Part shown: positions 37,379 through 45,859 of the stretch, piece after piece
Layout: the number at the start of each line of letters is the position of its first letter
How positions within the stretch are numbered: position 1 is the first letter of the stretch
NCBI GenBank assembly: GCA_965232165.1
Contig: CBDDOY010000001.1
Coordinates: 1,674,001-1,738,000, forward strand
Length of the DNA: 64,000 bases
Reading direction: 5' to 3'
DNA from: UBA2779 sp965232165
GTDB lineage: Bacteria; Spirochaetota; Spirochaetia; DSM-2461
Position numbers and translations under genes: made by a program
The notes under the pieces: model-generated
The model's input: the letters and a program-made list of their open reading frames with translations, nothing else
Told to the model about the DNA's origin: nothing
The model's database searches: none

Positions 37379-39541
37379 CTACATCTTGGCCATTATCTCC
37401 CTTAAGGCCCAATTCAATGATGGTATCGACCGCACAAGCGGTCCTGGAATCATAATAATTTGCGAATTATGGGAAACTGTCCATTCAGATGAAGTTTGTC
37501 CCTTGCCAGGCGACAGCACCCGGCTCATATTCAGCCATTCGCCAGGAAGAAGATAGTGGCCTGTTTTTGTATTGACGACCGATCCGTAACGTAATAGATA
37601 AATCATATCATCCGAGTTATAACCAGTTCGTATACTACTGTTTTTCCTGAAATACTTATCCTCAATTTTCTCAGTCAGTCTATCTAGTTGAGGACAAGCG
37701 GTTTTTTGACCGGGGAAACTCCAAGAATAAAGAAAACGCCGAATTTCAAGATAGTATTGCCGCTTTTTGAAATACCCGGCAGAATTCAACAGTTCATTAT
37801 AAAGATCGGATGGAATCTTCAGACACCGGGTGCTGGTCAGAGATAAGTATCGTGGAATGTTTTCATTGTTAAACAGGTATTCCTCTTCACCAATCAGACC
37901 TCCGGAGGTAAATTTAAGTGATACCAAAATTTTTTCCGGGCATCTTTGCACAGAACCGGAGAGGATCAGGAATAAATTCTCAGATAAATTCTCAAATTCT
38001 GAAAGATTGACTCCCGATTCAAGAGTCTCGAATTGACATGCCTTCATGCGATCTAATTCCTTGGCGCCCAAAAACGGGAAAGACTGCTCAAGTTCATTAC
38101 TCAAAAAATACTCTTCATAGCTCACCTGAGCCGGTATTAGGACTTCGACATCACCGAAATCAACTTCCACTCCATATTTCTTATCCTCTTCACTTGCCTG
38201 ATTTTCGGTATGAGCCAAGACAATTATATTCGAAGTGTCGTCGGAAAAATCCTCCGCATGACCATGGATCAATCCCCTGCTGACATCGACTTTCTTTACA
38301 TCACATTCCCATAAATAATTAGCGATAATTTTCTTCGCAAAGGATTCATTCAACTCGCCATTTCTTATATGCATATTCATTACTTTTCGAGAAACTATAT
38401 CGACGATATGCCCATAGTTTTTATAGTTATTGCCTTCTTTGCTACGAACATAAAAAATGGTTGTCTCAACCGGATGAGCCGACCATTTCGGCATGATTTC
38501 CAATCCATTTATGTTGGTCCAGGTATCGAGGGGAATACTACGTATATCAGTCATTTGGTTCAAGATATCTTCATCATTGCTTACAAGGGATTGAAACTTG
38601 AATCTCAAAGTTCCTATAACCGGATCGACTGCATAAATAATAATGGGTTTATCACGATTCAAAAACTCCGAAAATCCGGAAAAATGATCATCATGAGTAT
38701 GGGTGAATAACACTGCGTCAATTTCATTGATACTCATGCCGAGATGCTCAATCGAAAAAAGAATATTGGGACCGGCATCTATGAGATATTTTCTTCCTTT
38801 ATAAGTAATAAGACTCCCAACACAAGGGCGTTCCGGATCCCATCCATTCCCCTCCCCAATGTGGACAACGGAGAATCCCATTGGATTTATAGCAGAATGT
38901 TTCAGATCATAAGAAGGGTACCATTTCTTTTGTTCAGGGAAACTCATATCAATCTCAAGCGTGTCGTTAGAAGTGAGGAACCGGTAACGATTTACTGAGA
39001 GGCGTTCGATTAAAAGGTTTTTCGTGATTCTTCCGCCCTTTTGATTTAAGGGTACAATATCCATCAATTCTTCAATGCTTCTAATCTTGCCTCCGGCAAA
39101 ACACTGTTTCAAATGCCATAAATTCTCAATGTCGCTATCGGGGACTCCGCACTTCCTCATTTCATCCATGGAAAACAATCCGTAAAACCCGCGTCTTACA
39201 TAGCTGCTTATACCACTTGTGATTTCAGAAAGACCTATAAGCATCGGTTTCTTGGCCTTAAAGCCGGGATGGTCAGTTAATGCCATGCCCTGCCGGTACA
39301 TCATGTGTAGAAGAGGAAACTCTGCTAAATTCCAGAAATATCCATTTTGCACCTGGATGTCTGACAATAATATGGCATTGGGGCCAGTATGATAGTTAAC
39401 GCCGTTTTTCTCGATTTCCCTGATAATACCAAGTTTCATAAGATGCTTCGTAATATCCATTGGCGCACCGCAGAGGATAGATAAATCCTCCTCAGGGATA
39501 TCGACCCACCATACTCCGTGTAGAACTTGTAACTTTCTCAT
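37379..39541 (-). CDS. MBL-fold metallohydrolase with cyclic-nucleotide-like domains
   Basis: A 720-residue protein. The N-terminus starts with VLHGVWWVDIPEEDLSILCG. A metallo-beta-lactamase core occupies about 230-500, with THTHDDHFSG (about 279-288), SAHPVETTIF and IHGHAEDFS as metal ligands, so a dinuclear hydrolase site looks intact. The C-terminal part (about 510-720) carries two stretches resembling cNMP-binding/CRP-like beta rolls (LILSGSV...GGLIGEEEYLF and YLLRYGSV...LPGEWLNM). This looks like a ligand-gated hydrolase; substrate and ligand are unknown. Base composition is more A/T-rich than its neighbours. Confidence 0.75.
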   Translation of the reverse strand: MRKLQVLHGVWWVDIPEEDLSILCGAPMDITKHLMKLGIIREIEKNGVNYHTGPNAILLSDIQVQNGYFWNLAEFPLLHMMYRQGMALTDHPGFKAKKPMLIGLSEITSGISSYVRRGFYGLFSMDEMRKCGVPDSDIENLWHLKQCFAGGKIRSIEELMDIVPLNQKGGRITKNLLIERLSVNRYRFLTSNDTLEIDMSFPEQKKWYPSYDLKHSAINPMGFSVVHIGEGNGWDPERPCVGSLITYKGRKYLIDAGPNILFSIEHLGMSINEIDAVLFTHTHDDHFSGFSEFLNRDKPIIIYAVDPVIGTLRFKFQSLVSNDEDILNQMTDIRSIPLDTWTNINGLEIMPKWSAHPVETTIFYVRSKEGNNYKNYGHIVDIVSRKVMNMHIRNGELNESFAKKIIANYLWECDVKKVDVSRGLIHGHAEDFSDDTSNIIVLAHTENQASEEDKKYGVEVDFGDVEVLIPAQVSYEEYFLSNELEQSFPFLGAKELDRMKACQFETLESGVNLSEFENLSENLFLILSGSVQRCPEKILVSLKFTSGGLIGEEEYLFNNENIPRYLSLTSTRCLKIPSDLYNELLNSAGYFKKRQYYLEIRRFLYSWSFPGQKTACPQLDRLTEKIEDKYFRKNSSIRTGYNSDDMIYLLRYGSVVNTKTGHYLLPGEWLNMSRVLSPGKGQTSSEWTVSHNSQIIMIPGPLVRSIPSLNWALREIMAKM

Positions 39542-39713
39542 TGTTTAATTATGGTTTCATATAATAACTTTTGTCAATTAATCCCCCGCTTGATATCGAC
39601 AAAATCGAATTTTAGTTTAAGAATACAAACTGAATCGATATTTTGATGCTGTATTGAGGCCGGATAGACAGCATACAGTCGTATGACAAAAATAACAGGA
39701 AACTTGTCTTGAT

Positions 39714-40889
39714 ATGAATCTCGTTCGATCCAAAGAAGCGGAAACCACTTTCATTCAAATTGACTCCTTACTCGGCGATATGCCGGAAACGCATAGGATA
39801 CACAAGCTAACCCGATCCGTTAGAACCCCTGCTGATGAACTGCGCCAACTGGCCCAGGCATCCAATGACGCCGTTAGGAGGGTGGCGCGTATCATACTCC
39901 ACTTAAGGACCGAGGGATACGATCCTATACTGCTGAAGGGGCTGGGAGACTCATCGGCACTGATCCGCTGCGACACGGTCAGGTTGAGTGATACAGATGA
40001 AGATAGAACCCGTTTCTACAATCATCTCATCAAAATGATACGCGAAGATCCTGACAGAAGGGTGAGGAAAGCCGCGGGGGAACGGCTTTCCTCATCGTTT
40101 GCCGATCTTTACTCAATGGAATTTCGAGGAATACCAAATCTATCCCGGATGCTTATTCTCGACACCCTGGAAGGAACATCCCACAGCGATGAGGAATGCG
40201 CAATAGAGCTGTTATTCTCGGAGTCAAGGGAATCGGCATTCTACGCCGCCCGCTGCCTATACAAATGGGGAACCCTTAGACTGCTGCTTCTCAACGGAGG
40301 GCCGAAATCTCTAAAAATACTCAAACGTTGTTCCGAGCTTGGCATCGCCGATCAACTTCAGGCATCGCCGATTCCGGCCGCAAACAAAGATGCGGCATTG
40401 ATGCTCTCCAAGATTGCCAAAAGGGATGACATTCATCGCCGTATACTTGCGATCCATCCATCTCCAACAGAATCGGTCAAGACTGAAGTCTTCGATATTA
40501 CCACAGTGAAAAAGCTCTTTTGGGACATCCATGGCCAGATAGAAACCAACCGGGACGCAATACGCAGCCGGCTTCCCCTCGACAATACAGAATTTAGAAG
40601 AGCGATGGAGATGGCCTTCCCGCCGCCCGACGATGACATTTGTTCCGTCCTTCTGTTCGAAATTGTCGAACAGGGCAACTGGATAGAATGGTCGCCCCGG
40701 ATTGCCAACGCTCTGTCCTCCCAGGACGCCGATATCCGAATCTCGGCGGCTAGGGCACTCTCCCGGATAGACCATAAGGAGGCGCTTGAGCTTCTGCCGC
40801 CATTACTGTGGGACACCGTGAGCATTGTACGAAAAACCGCCAAAGAATGCCTTAAAGAAGCAAGAAGAGCCTCCAAACTAGTAAACTGA
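39714..40889 (+). CDS. HEAT-repeat protein
   Basis: A 391-residue all-helical protein. Repeating 30-35 residue units such as DPDRRVRKAAGERLSSS, SSQDADIRISAARALSRI and DTVSIVRKTAKECLKEA mark HEAT-like repeats across most of its length. These form scaffolds for protein contacts. No signal peptide or enzyme motif. Divergent from the MBL gene, with 172 bp between. Confidence 0.75.
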   Translation: MNLVRSKEAETTFIQIDSLLGDMPETHRIHKLTRSVRTPADELRQLAQASNDAVRRVARIILHLRTEGYDPILLKGLGDSSALIRCDTVRLSDTDEDRTRFYNHLIKMIREDPDRRVRKAAGERLSSSFADLYSMEFRGIPNLSRMLILDTLEGTSHSDEECAIELLFSESRESAFYAARCLYKWGTLRLLLLNGGPKSLKILKRCSELGIADQLQASPIPAANKDAALMLSKIAKRDDIHRRILAIHPSPTESVKTEVFDITTVKKLFWDIHGQIETNRDAIRSRLPLDNTEFRRAMEMAFPPPDDDICSVLLFEIVEQGNWIEWSPRIANALSSQDADIRISAARALSRIDHKEALELLPPLLWDTVSIVRKTAKECLKEARRASKLVN

Positions 40890-40987
40890 TATGCCGGTAT
40901 GCTCATTGCTGTCAGTATAGCGGGTCTGCCCTCCTTCGGCGCGTGTCAAAGCCGCAGCCGAGAAGCCGCATGAGAAACGCCATTTGA

Positions 40988-41155
40988 AACTCAAAAAAAA
41001 ATGTTGACTTAAACAGAGTTTTTGAGAAAGATGAGAAGGCAGCTTGGCGCTGTATGAACTGTGGTTACCTTTTCGAGGGTACTAAGCCGCCTGCAAAGTG
41101 TCCGGCATCTGGCCGCCCCAAATCCTATTTTGAGATTTTGGGCGAGAACTGGTAA
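40988..41155 (+). pseudogene. Rubrerythrin C-terminal remnant
   Basis: An open frame without any start codon reads RVFEKDEKAAWRCMNCGYLF then AKCPASGRP and ENW stop, clearly the rubredoxin-like C-terminus of rubrerythrin. The di-iron domain is gone, and the second metal pair has changed from CxxC to CPAS, so iron binding is lost. It sits directly before the superoxide reductase gene, implying that the cluster once included a working rubrerythrin. Confidence 0.75.
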
Positions 41156-41183
41156 TTGCAACAGTTTCAGAATCGCGCCAATG

Positions 41184-41213
41184 CTCCCCATGACAGACTT
41201 GGGGAGTTGTTGT
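41184..41213 (+). terminator. Weak terminator between rubrerythrin remnant and superoxide reductase
   Basis: CTCCCCA (41184-41190) pairs with TGGGGAG (41200-41206), followed by TTGTTGT. It is short, and a remnant of the old rubrerythrin gene end. Confidence 0.4.
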
Positions 41214-41279
41214 ATATTGAGTGTCAGGAGAACCCTATGGTTCTTGAGGGCATAGAAAAATATTCTGTAGGAGGAATAC

Positions 41280-41672
41280 ATGGCAGCTAAATATGATGTA
41301 TACAAATGCGAAGAAGGATGTGACAATGTTGTAATGGCTATGACGGATGGAGATTATAATCTTACCTGCTGTGGAAAAGACATGCAGCGCCTTCCTGAGC
41401 AGACGGCGGATTCGTCAAAAGAGAAGCACGTTCCAATAATCGAGAAGATTGAGGGCGGCTTCAAGGTTCTCGTGGGAAGCACTCCTCACCCAATGCTCGA
41501 CAAGCATTGGATTCAATGGATTGAACTAATCGTCAACAATGAACGGATGATTGCAGAACTGGCCCCGGGAGATGAACCAACAGCAACCTTCTGCTGCTCC
41601 TGTGATACTCAGTCAAGCGTATCGGCCCGCGAATACTGTAATCTCCACGGTCTATGGAGAGGGGTGCTCTAA
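41280..41672 (+). CDS. dfx: Desulfoferrodoxin / superoxide reductase
   Basis: A 130-residue enzyme reducing superoxide to peroxide without making oxygen, typical of anaerobes. Center II ligands are present: His in EKHVP, STPHPM, DKHWIQW and the C/H pair in REYCNLHGLW. The N-terminal desulforedoxin site has KCEEGC and CC: the first pair is spaced CxxxC rather than the usual CxxC. RBS GTAGGAGG precedes the ATG. It is one base from overlapping ferritin and belongs with rubredoxin, its likely electron donor. Confidence 0.93.
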   Translation: MAAKYDVYKCEEGCDNVVMAMTDGDYNLTCCGKDMQRLPEQTADSSKEKHVPIIEKIEGGFKVLVGSTPHPMLDKHWIQWIELIVNNERMIAELAPGDEPTATFCCSCDTQSSVSAREYCNLHGLWRGVL

Positions 41673-42175
41673 TGGCCCTATCGAAAATAATCACAGATGC
41701 TTTGAATAAGCAGTTCAATGAGGAAATAAATTCAGCATATCTGTATGAATCCATGGTTGCGGATTTCTATGCGAAGAGGCTTCCAGGTTTTGCGGTTTGG
41801 ATGACCATGCAGGCCGCTGAAGAACGCACCCATGCCGAAAGAATTCATCGCTACCTTGATGAAAATGGTGAGAGGGTATTCCATTCGGCTATCCCACAGC
41901 CTCAAACCGAATGGGACAGCCCGCTTGAGGTGATAAAAGCCGCATTGCACCACGAACAGCATATCTCAAAATGCATCCACAATCTCGTAAGGTTAGCCCG
42001 CAAAGAGGATGACATCTCCACAGAGACATTCCTAAGCTGGTATGTCACCGAGCAGATTGAAGAGGAAGCGGCGGCCCAGACGCTCATCGACAAACTTGAG
42101 ATGGTAGGCGATAGTAAGTTTGGACTTTATCAGTTGGATAAAGAGGTTTCCACCCAGCGGGCAGAAACCGTATAA
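41672..42175 (+). CDS. ftn: Ferritin
   Basis: A 167-residue four-helix iron storage protein. The start is ATG 41672 (GAGAGGGG upstream), sharing one base with the superoxide reductase stop, rather than ATG 41654. Ferroxidase ligands appear in EEINSAYLY (Glu 17), AAEERTHAERI (Glu and His near 50-53) and TEQIEEEAAAQ (Glu 127-130 area). It stores the iron that would otherwise drive Fenton chemistry. Confidence 0.93.
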   Translation: MALSKIITDALNKQFNEEINSAYLYESMVADFYAKRLPGFAVWMTMQAAEERTHAERIHRYLDENGERVFHSAIPQPQTEWDSPLEVIKAALHHEQHISKCIHNLVRLARKEDDISTETFLSWYVTEQIEEEAAAQTLIDKLEMVGDSKFGLYQLDKEVSTQRAETV

Positions 42176-42199
42176 AATAATTGAATTAGGGAGATAGCA

Positions 42200-42361
42200 A
42201 TGCAGAAATATGTTTGTGAAGTATGTGGTTATATCTATGACCCGGCTGAAGGTGATGCGGACAATGGTATCCCGCCCGGAACTGAATTCGCGGATCTGCC
42301 CGAAGACTGGGTTTGTCCCCTCTGCGGTTCCGAAAAGGCTGATTTCGTTGCAGAAGATTGA
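42200..42361 (+). CDS. rd: Rubredoxin
   Basis: A 53-residue electron carrier: four Cys at 6, 9, 39 and 42 (VCEVCGY and VCPLCG) bind one iron; DPAEGD and the core FADLPEDWVC are standard. GGGAG lies upstream of the ATG. Placed after superoxide reductase and ferritin, it most likely passes electrons to the superoxide reductase. Confidence 0.96.
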   Translation: MQKYVCEVCGYIYDPAEGDADNGIPPGTEFADLPEDWVCPLCGSEKADFVAED

Positions 42362-42368
42362 TCTAATG

Positions 42369-42395
42369 ATGCCGTTTCCTAAAACGAAGCGGCAT
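42369..42395. terminator. Hairpin between rubredoxin and aroC
   Basis: ATGCCG (42369-42374) pairs with CGGCAT (42390-42395) across a 15-base loop with A/T-rich content. It lies between convergent genes and could end both transcripts. Confidence 0.4.
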
Positions 42396-42399
42396 AATG

Positions 42400-43473
42400 C
42401 TACTTGCTGAAGGTATCCATGCCGCACTGAGCCTGTTGAGCCATGCACGCATTCATAAGCACAAGGGCGGTCATGGCCTCGACAACAGGAACGATGCGGG
42501 GACAGATGATGGGGTCGTGTCGGCCTTCAGTCCGAATTTCCACCGTCTCGCCTTTGATGTTCCGGGTCGTCTGTGGATAACTGATCGAACTCGTCGGTTT
42601 TACAGCAGCCCGAAACACAAGGTCTTGGCCAGTGCTGATTCCACCGACAACACCGCCGGCATTGTTGGTGAGGAACCCTGTTTCATTCATCTGATCGTTG
42701 TGCTCACTGCCCCGCATACCGGCTGCTGCAAATCCGGCGCCTATTTCAAATCCCCGTATTGCTCCGATAGAGAGGACGGCCTTTCCAAGTTCGGCCTCCA
42801 GCTTATCGAACACAGGGCTGCCCAATCCCGGTATCATACCAGTTACCCGGCATTCTATTATGCCTCCGGCACTATTGCCCTCATCCATTAACTGACGTAC
42901 GATAGCGGCCATTTCTTCGACCGCTTCCTTATCGCAGGCCCTGAAGGGGTTCTGTTCTATCACCGAGGCATCGAAGTTCTTACAAACGACACCTGCTGCC
43001 GCCTGCGTCCATGCAAGAATTTCAAACCCCCTGCCCTTGAGCCATTTCCTAGCAACAGCACCGGCGGCAACCCGGGCCGAGGTCTCCCGTCCTGAAGCCC
43101 TGCCGCTGCCCCGCCAGTCTCTTATGCCATATTTCTTCAGGTAAGTGTAATCTGCGTGCCCCGGGCGAAATTTGTCAACAATGTCCCCATAGTCCGCTGA
43201 ACGAATATTGGTGTTTTGAAGCATCATGGCCAAGGGAGCGCCCGTGGTATACCCCTCAAATACACCGGACAGAATAGAAATTCTATCGGCCTCCTTGCGG
43301 GGCGTAGAAAACTCGGATTGACCGGGCCGTCTTCTATTCAGTTGCACCTGTATATCAGATTCGGAAATTTCAAATCCTGGCGGAAGCCCGTCCATCACCA
43401 CCCCAACGGCGTTTCCATGAGATTCACCGAAGGTGCTGACCGTCAAGAACCGCCCGAAACTATTTCCCTGCAT
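42400..43473 (-). CDS. aroC: Chorismate synthase
   Basis: A 357-residue enzyme making chorismate from EPSP with reduced flavin. The start is ATG 43473 (GGAGAAG upstream, inside aroK), not the longer frame. Signatures are NSFGRFLTVSTFGESHG, RRRPGQSEFSTPR, RPGHADYTY and GRASGRETSARVAAG. It overlaps the end of aroK by 14 bases, forming a shikimate pathway pair. Confidence 0.96.
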   Translation of the reverse strand: MQGNSFGRFLTVSTFGESHGNAVGVVMDGLPPGFEISESDIQVQLNRRRPGQSEFSTPRKEADRISILSGVFEGYTTGAPLAMMLQNTNIRSADYGDIVDKFRPGHADYTYLKKYGIRDWRGSGRASGRETSARVAAGAVARKWLKGRGFEILAWTQAAAGVVCKNFDASVIEQNPFRACDKEAVEEMAAIVRQLMDEGNSAGGIIECRVTGMIPGLGSPVFDKLEAELGKAVLSIGAIRGFEIGAGFAAAGMRGSEHNDQMNETGFLTNNAGGVVGGISTGQDLVFRAAVKPTSSISYPQTTRNIKGETVEIRTEGRHDPIICPRIVPVVEAMTALVLMNACMAQQAQCGMDTFSK

Positions 43474-44023
43474 AATACTTCTCCAGCTTAACCGACAGGC
43501 GTTGAGCATTGACTTTGAGCGGCACATCATACACATCGACGATGATATCCGCATACTTCTCATAGAGCCTATGACGCCTCTCATAGATAGCCCTGAAATC
43601 CTTCCTCGGCTGCTTTTCCGAGAGAAAGGGCGGTTTCCCCTTCCTCATGATTCTATTATAAAGCAGTTCGGCATCGGCTCGTACATATACTTTTAATCCA
43701 TTTTCGAGGATCAAATTCATGGCATTACTGTTCTCGACAGTACCGCCGCCCAGCGAAAGGATGACGCTTTGACTCTTCAATGTCGGCATAGTCCAGTCAA
43801 TGAAATTCCGCATCGCCCGCTCTTCAATCATGACAAACTCATCCTGACCAACAGACCTCCAAATCTCACGCACAGAACTCCACTCCCCCCCAGTTGCGTC
43901 CAGCATCAGACTGTCTAAGTCATAGAAATGATATCCAAGACTCTGAGAGAGAATTCTTCCCAGAGATGTTTTCCCGCAATGTTTCAGTCCGCCGAGAATA
44001 ATGAGCCGCATGCAAACTATCAT
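43460..44023 (-). CDS. aroK: Shikimate kinase
   Basis: A 187-residue kinase phosphorylating shikimate at O3. The P-loop is GLKHCGKTSLG (residues 11-21), the shikimate Asp lies in DLDSLM and the SLGGGT motif follows. A second in-frame ATG (44011) gives MRLIILGG and is also a plausible start. It is translationally coupled to aroC. Confidence 0.9.
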   Translation of the reverse strand: MIVCMRLIILGGLKHCGKTSLGRILSQSLGYHFYDLDSLMLDATGGEWSSVREIWRSVGQDEFVMIEERAMRNFIDWTMPTLKSQSVILSLGGGTVENSNAMNLILENGLKVYVRADAELLYNRIMRKGKPPFLSEKQPRKDFRAIYERRHRLYEKYADIIVDVYDVPLKVNAQRLSVKLEKYYAGK

Positions 44024-44078
44024 AAAACGTTCACAGATAACTAGGAAGGCCTAGTCCCCCGGCTGGAAGAATTCCCGA

Positions 44079-44723
44079 TCATTCACTATGTGTGTGTGTG
44101 TGGGGGGGGGGGGGGGGCAGCAGCCATCGATTCAATACCTTCCAAAGTTCGCCTATGCCCTCCCTATTCGGTGAGGAGAAACTGCTAAGGCCGATATCCG
44201 GCGATAGGGTCTTCAGTTCCCTTCCCACCCTGTCAATCATGACTTTACGCTGATTCTTGGATAATTTATCTGATTTATTTAAGAGAACATGGAACGGCAT
44301 TGGACCGCCTAGGAATAACGATATCATCATCCTGTCAAGCTCGGTCATCGGATGTCTTGAATCCATTACGATGACCACACCTTTAAGACTGATTCGCCGC
44401 TGCAAGTAGAGAGAGAGTTCCTCATCCCATCGATTCCTTTCCTGCCAGCCAACCTTGGCATACCCATAACCGGGAAGGTCCGCTAACCTCCTGTCCCCCT
44501 TTTTGTTGAGGGCAAAGAGATTGACAAGACGCGTCTTCCCGGGTTCTGAAGAAGTTCTTGCCAGGGATTTCCTATTCATGAGTGTGTTGAGTACGGTGGA
44601 TTTCCCCGAATTAGACCGGCCGGCGAAGGCGACTTCTGCTCCGCTATCTCCCGGAAGGTCCCCGAAACAGGCCGATGAGCTATGGAAATACGAGTTATCC
44701 GATATTTTCAAATATTGCTCCAA
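44079..44723 (-). CDS. engB: Ribosome assembly GTPase EngB/YsxC
   Basis: A 214-residue GTPase needed for large-subunit assembly. G1 is GRSNSGKS (35-42), G3 DLPGYGYA (about 82-89), G4 NKSD and G5 SSF. The last residues, PPPPPHTHTHSE, are encoded by a 16-base G run (plus strand) and a (TG)n tract, unlike any normal EngB tail. The body is intact, so function should not depend on the tail. Confidence 0.94.
   Translation of the reverse strand: MEQYLKISDNSYFHSSSACFGDLPGDSGAEVAFAGRSNSGKSTVLNTLMNRKSLARTSSEPGKTRLVNLFALNKKGDRRLADLPGYGYAKVGWQERNRWDEELSLYLQRRISLKGVVIVMDSRHPMTELDRMMISLFLGGPMPFHVLLNKSDKLSKNQRKVMIDRVGRELKTLSPDIGLSSFSSPNREGIGELWKVLNRWLLPPPPPHTHTHSE
44089..44117 (+). repeat. (TG)n-G16 simple repeat in the 3' end of engB
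   Basis: Six TG units (44089-44101) run into sixteen G residues (44102-44117). Such tracts mutate by slippage. Here length changes would only alter the last residues of EngB or move its stop. Confidence 0.9.
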
Positions 44724-44746
44724 AACAGTATAGAATTAATGCATCA

Positions 44747-45859
44747 ATGCTTAAATATGTATATAATGGAATCGTGGAACCCCGCAGGACTCAGTCAATT
44801 TGCCTGGTCATTCTCACCATCCTCGCAATCGGTGCAATCATTCATTTCATGCAGATTCTATTCATCCCGCTGATCATTGCAACCCTTTTCGCATTGCTGC
44901 TCACCCCATTGGTGAATCTGATGGAGAAAACTAAGATCCCCCGCCTCATCGGAATAGCAATAGTGATGGGGGCGTTCTTTGTCCTGCTATACACAGTCGG
45001 CAGACTATTCTACTCCAGCTTGCATACATTTACTCAAGTCTTTGGAGAATATCAACAGCGTTTCATTGCGATTATCAATGCATTATGGCTGCGTTTTAAT
45101 ATTCCACAGGAGTATTTCCCTCAATTCGGCTGGACACGAAATTTAATAAACCGCATCGTGCAAATTTCGGGCAGCTTCGTGAATTTTGGAACCAACCTTG
45201 GTCTAGTGCTCTTCTTCCTCATCTTCATGCTCGTGGAAACACCCCGAACCTGGAGAAAACTGCACCGTGCATTTCCCAAGCATTTCAACAACAAATTCGG
45301 CAATGCCCTTGCCGACATCACCCAGCAGGTGGCCCATTACCTGCGGGTCAAAACCATCATCAGTGCCGTCACCGGTGTCCTGGTATGGCTGTCGCTGCGG
45401 ATTATCGGCCAGGACATGGCCGCTCTTTGGGGGCTGATGGCCTTCTTACTGAATTTCATTCCAAATCTGGGAAGCACTTTTATTATGGCGGCAACGATGC
45501 TCCTGGGTCTGGCCCAGTTTTATCCCGAATGGAATAAAATCATTGCCGTCTGGATTGTGATGCCGGCCATACAAGTATTGATGGGCAACATACTGGATCC
45601 GATGATACAAGGCGACCAATTAGACCTTAGTCCGCTAGTTATCATAGTATCCCTCGTATTATGGGGATGGATATTGGGCATTACGGGGATGTTTCTCGCC
45701 GTCCCTCTCACCGTGGCCTTGAAGATCATCCTTGATCATATTAAGAGTTTACAGCCATTGGCGATAATGATGGGATCGGGGAAGATCAGTAAATCATTCC
45801 GCCGGCGTTGGCTTGTAAACCAAAGGAATCTCAAGAAATCACAATGCGTAAATGGATGA
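44747..45859 (+). CDS. AI-2E family membrane protein
   Basis: About 370 residues from ATG 44747 (an upstream ATG at 44675 would overlap the divergent engB by 49 bases). Seven or eight helices are likely, with the PF01594 signatures LNFIPNLGST and the ILDPMIQGDQLDLSPLVIIV motif. Members move small solutes or sodium/protons; few have a known role. It overlaps the alpha/beta hydrolase by 16 bases. Confidence 0.85.
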   Translation: MLKYVYNGIVEPRRTQSICLVILTILAIGAIIHFMQILFIPLIIATLFALLLTPLVNLMEKTKIPRLIGIAIVMGAFFVLLYTVGRLFYSSLHTFTQVFGEYQQRFIAIINALWLRFNIPQEYFPQFGWTRNLINRIVQISGSFVNFGTNLGLVLFFLIFMLVETPRTWRKLHRAFPKHFNNKFGNALADITQQVAHYLRVKTIISAVTGVLVWLSLRIIGQDMAALWGLMAFLLNFIPNLGSTFIMAATMLLGLAQFYPEWNKIIAVWIVMPAIQVLMGNILDPMIQGDQLDLSPLVIIVSLVLWGWILGITGMFLAVPLTVALKIILDHIKSLQPLAIMMGSGKISKSFRRRWLVNQRNLKKSQCVNG

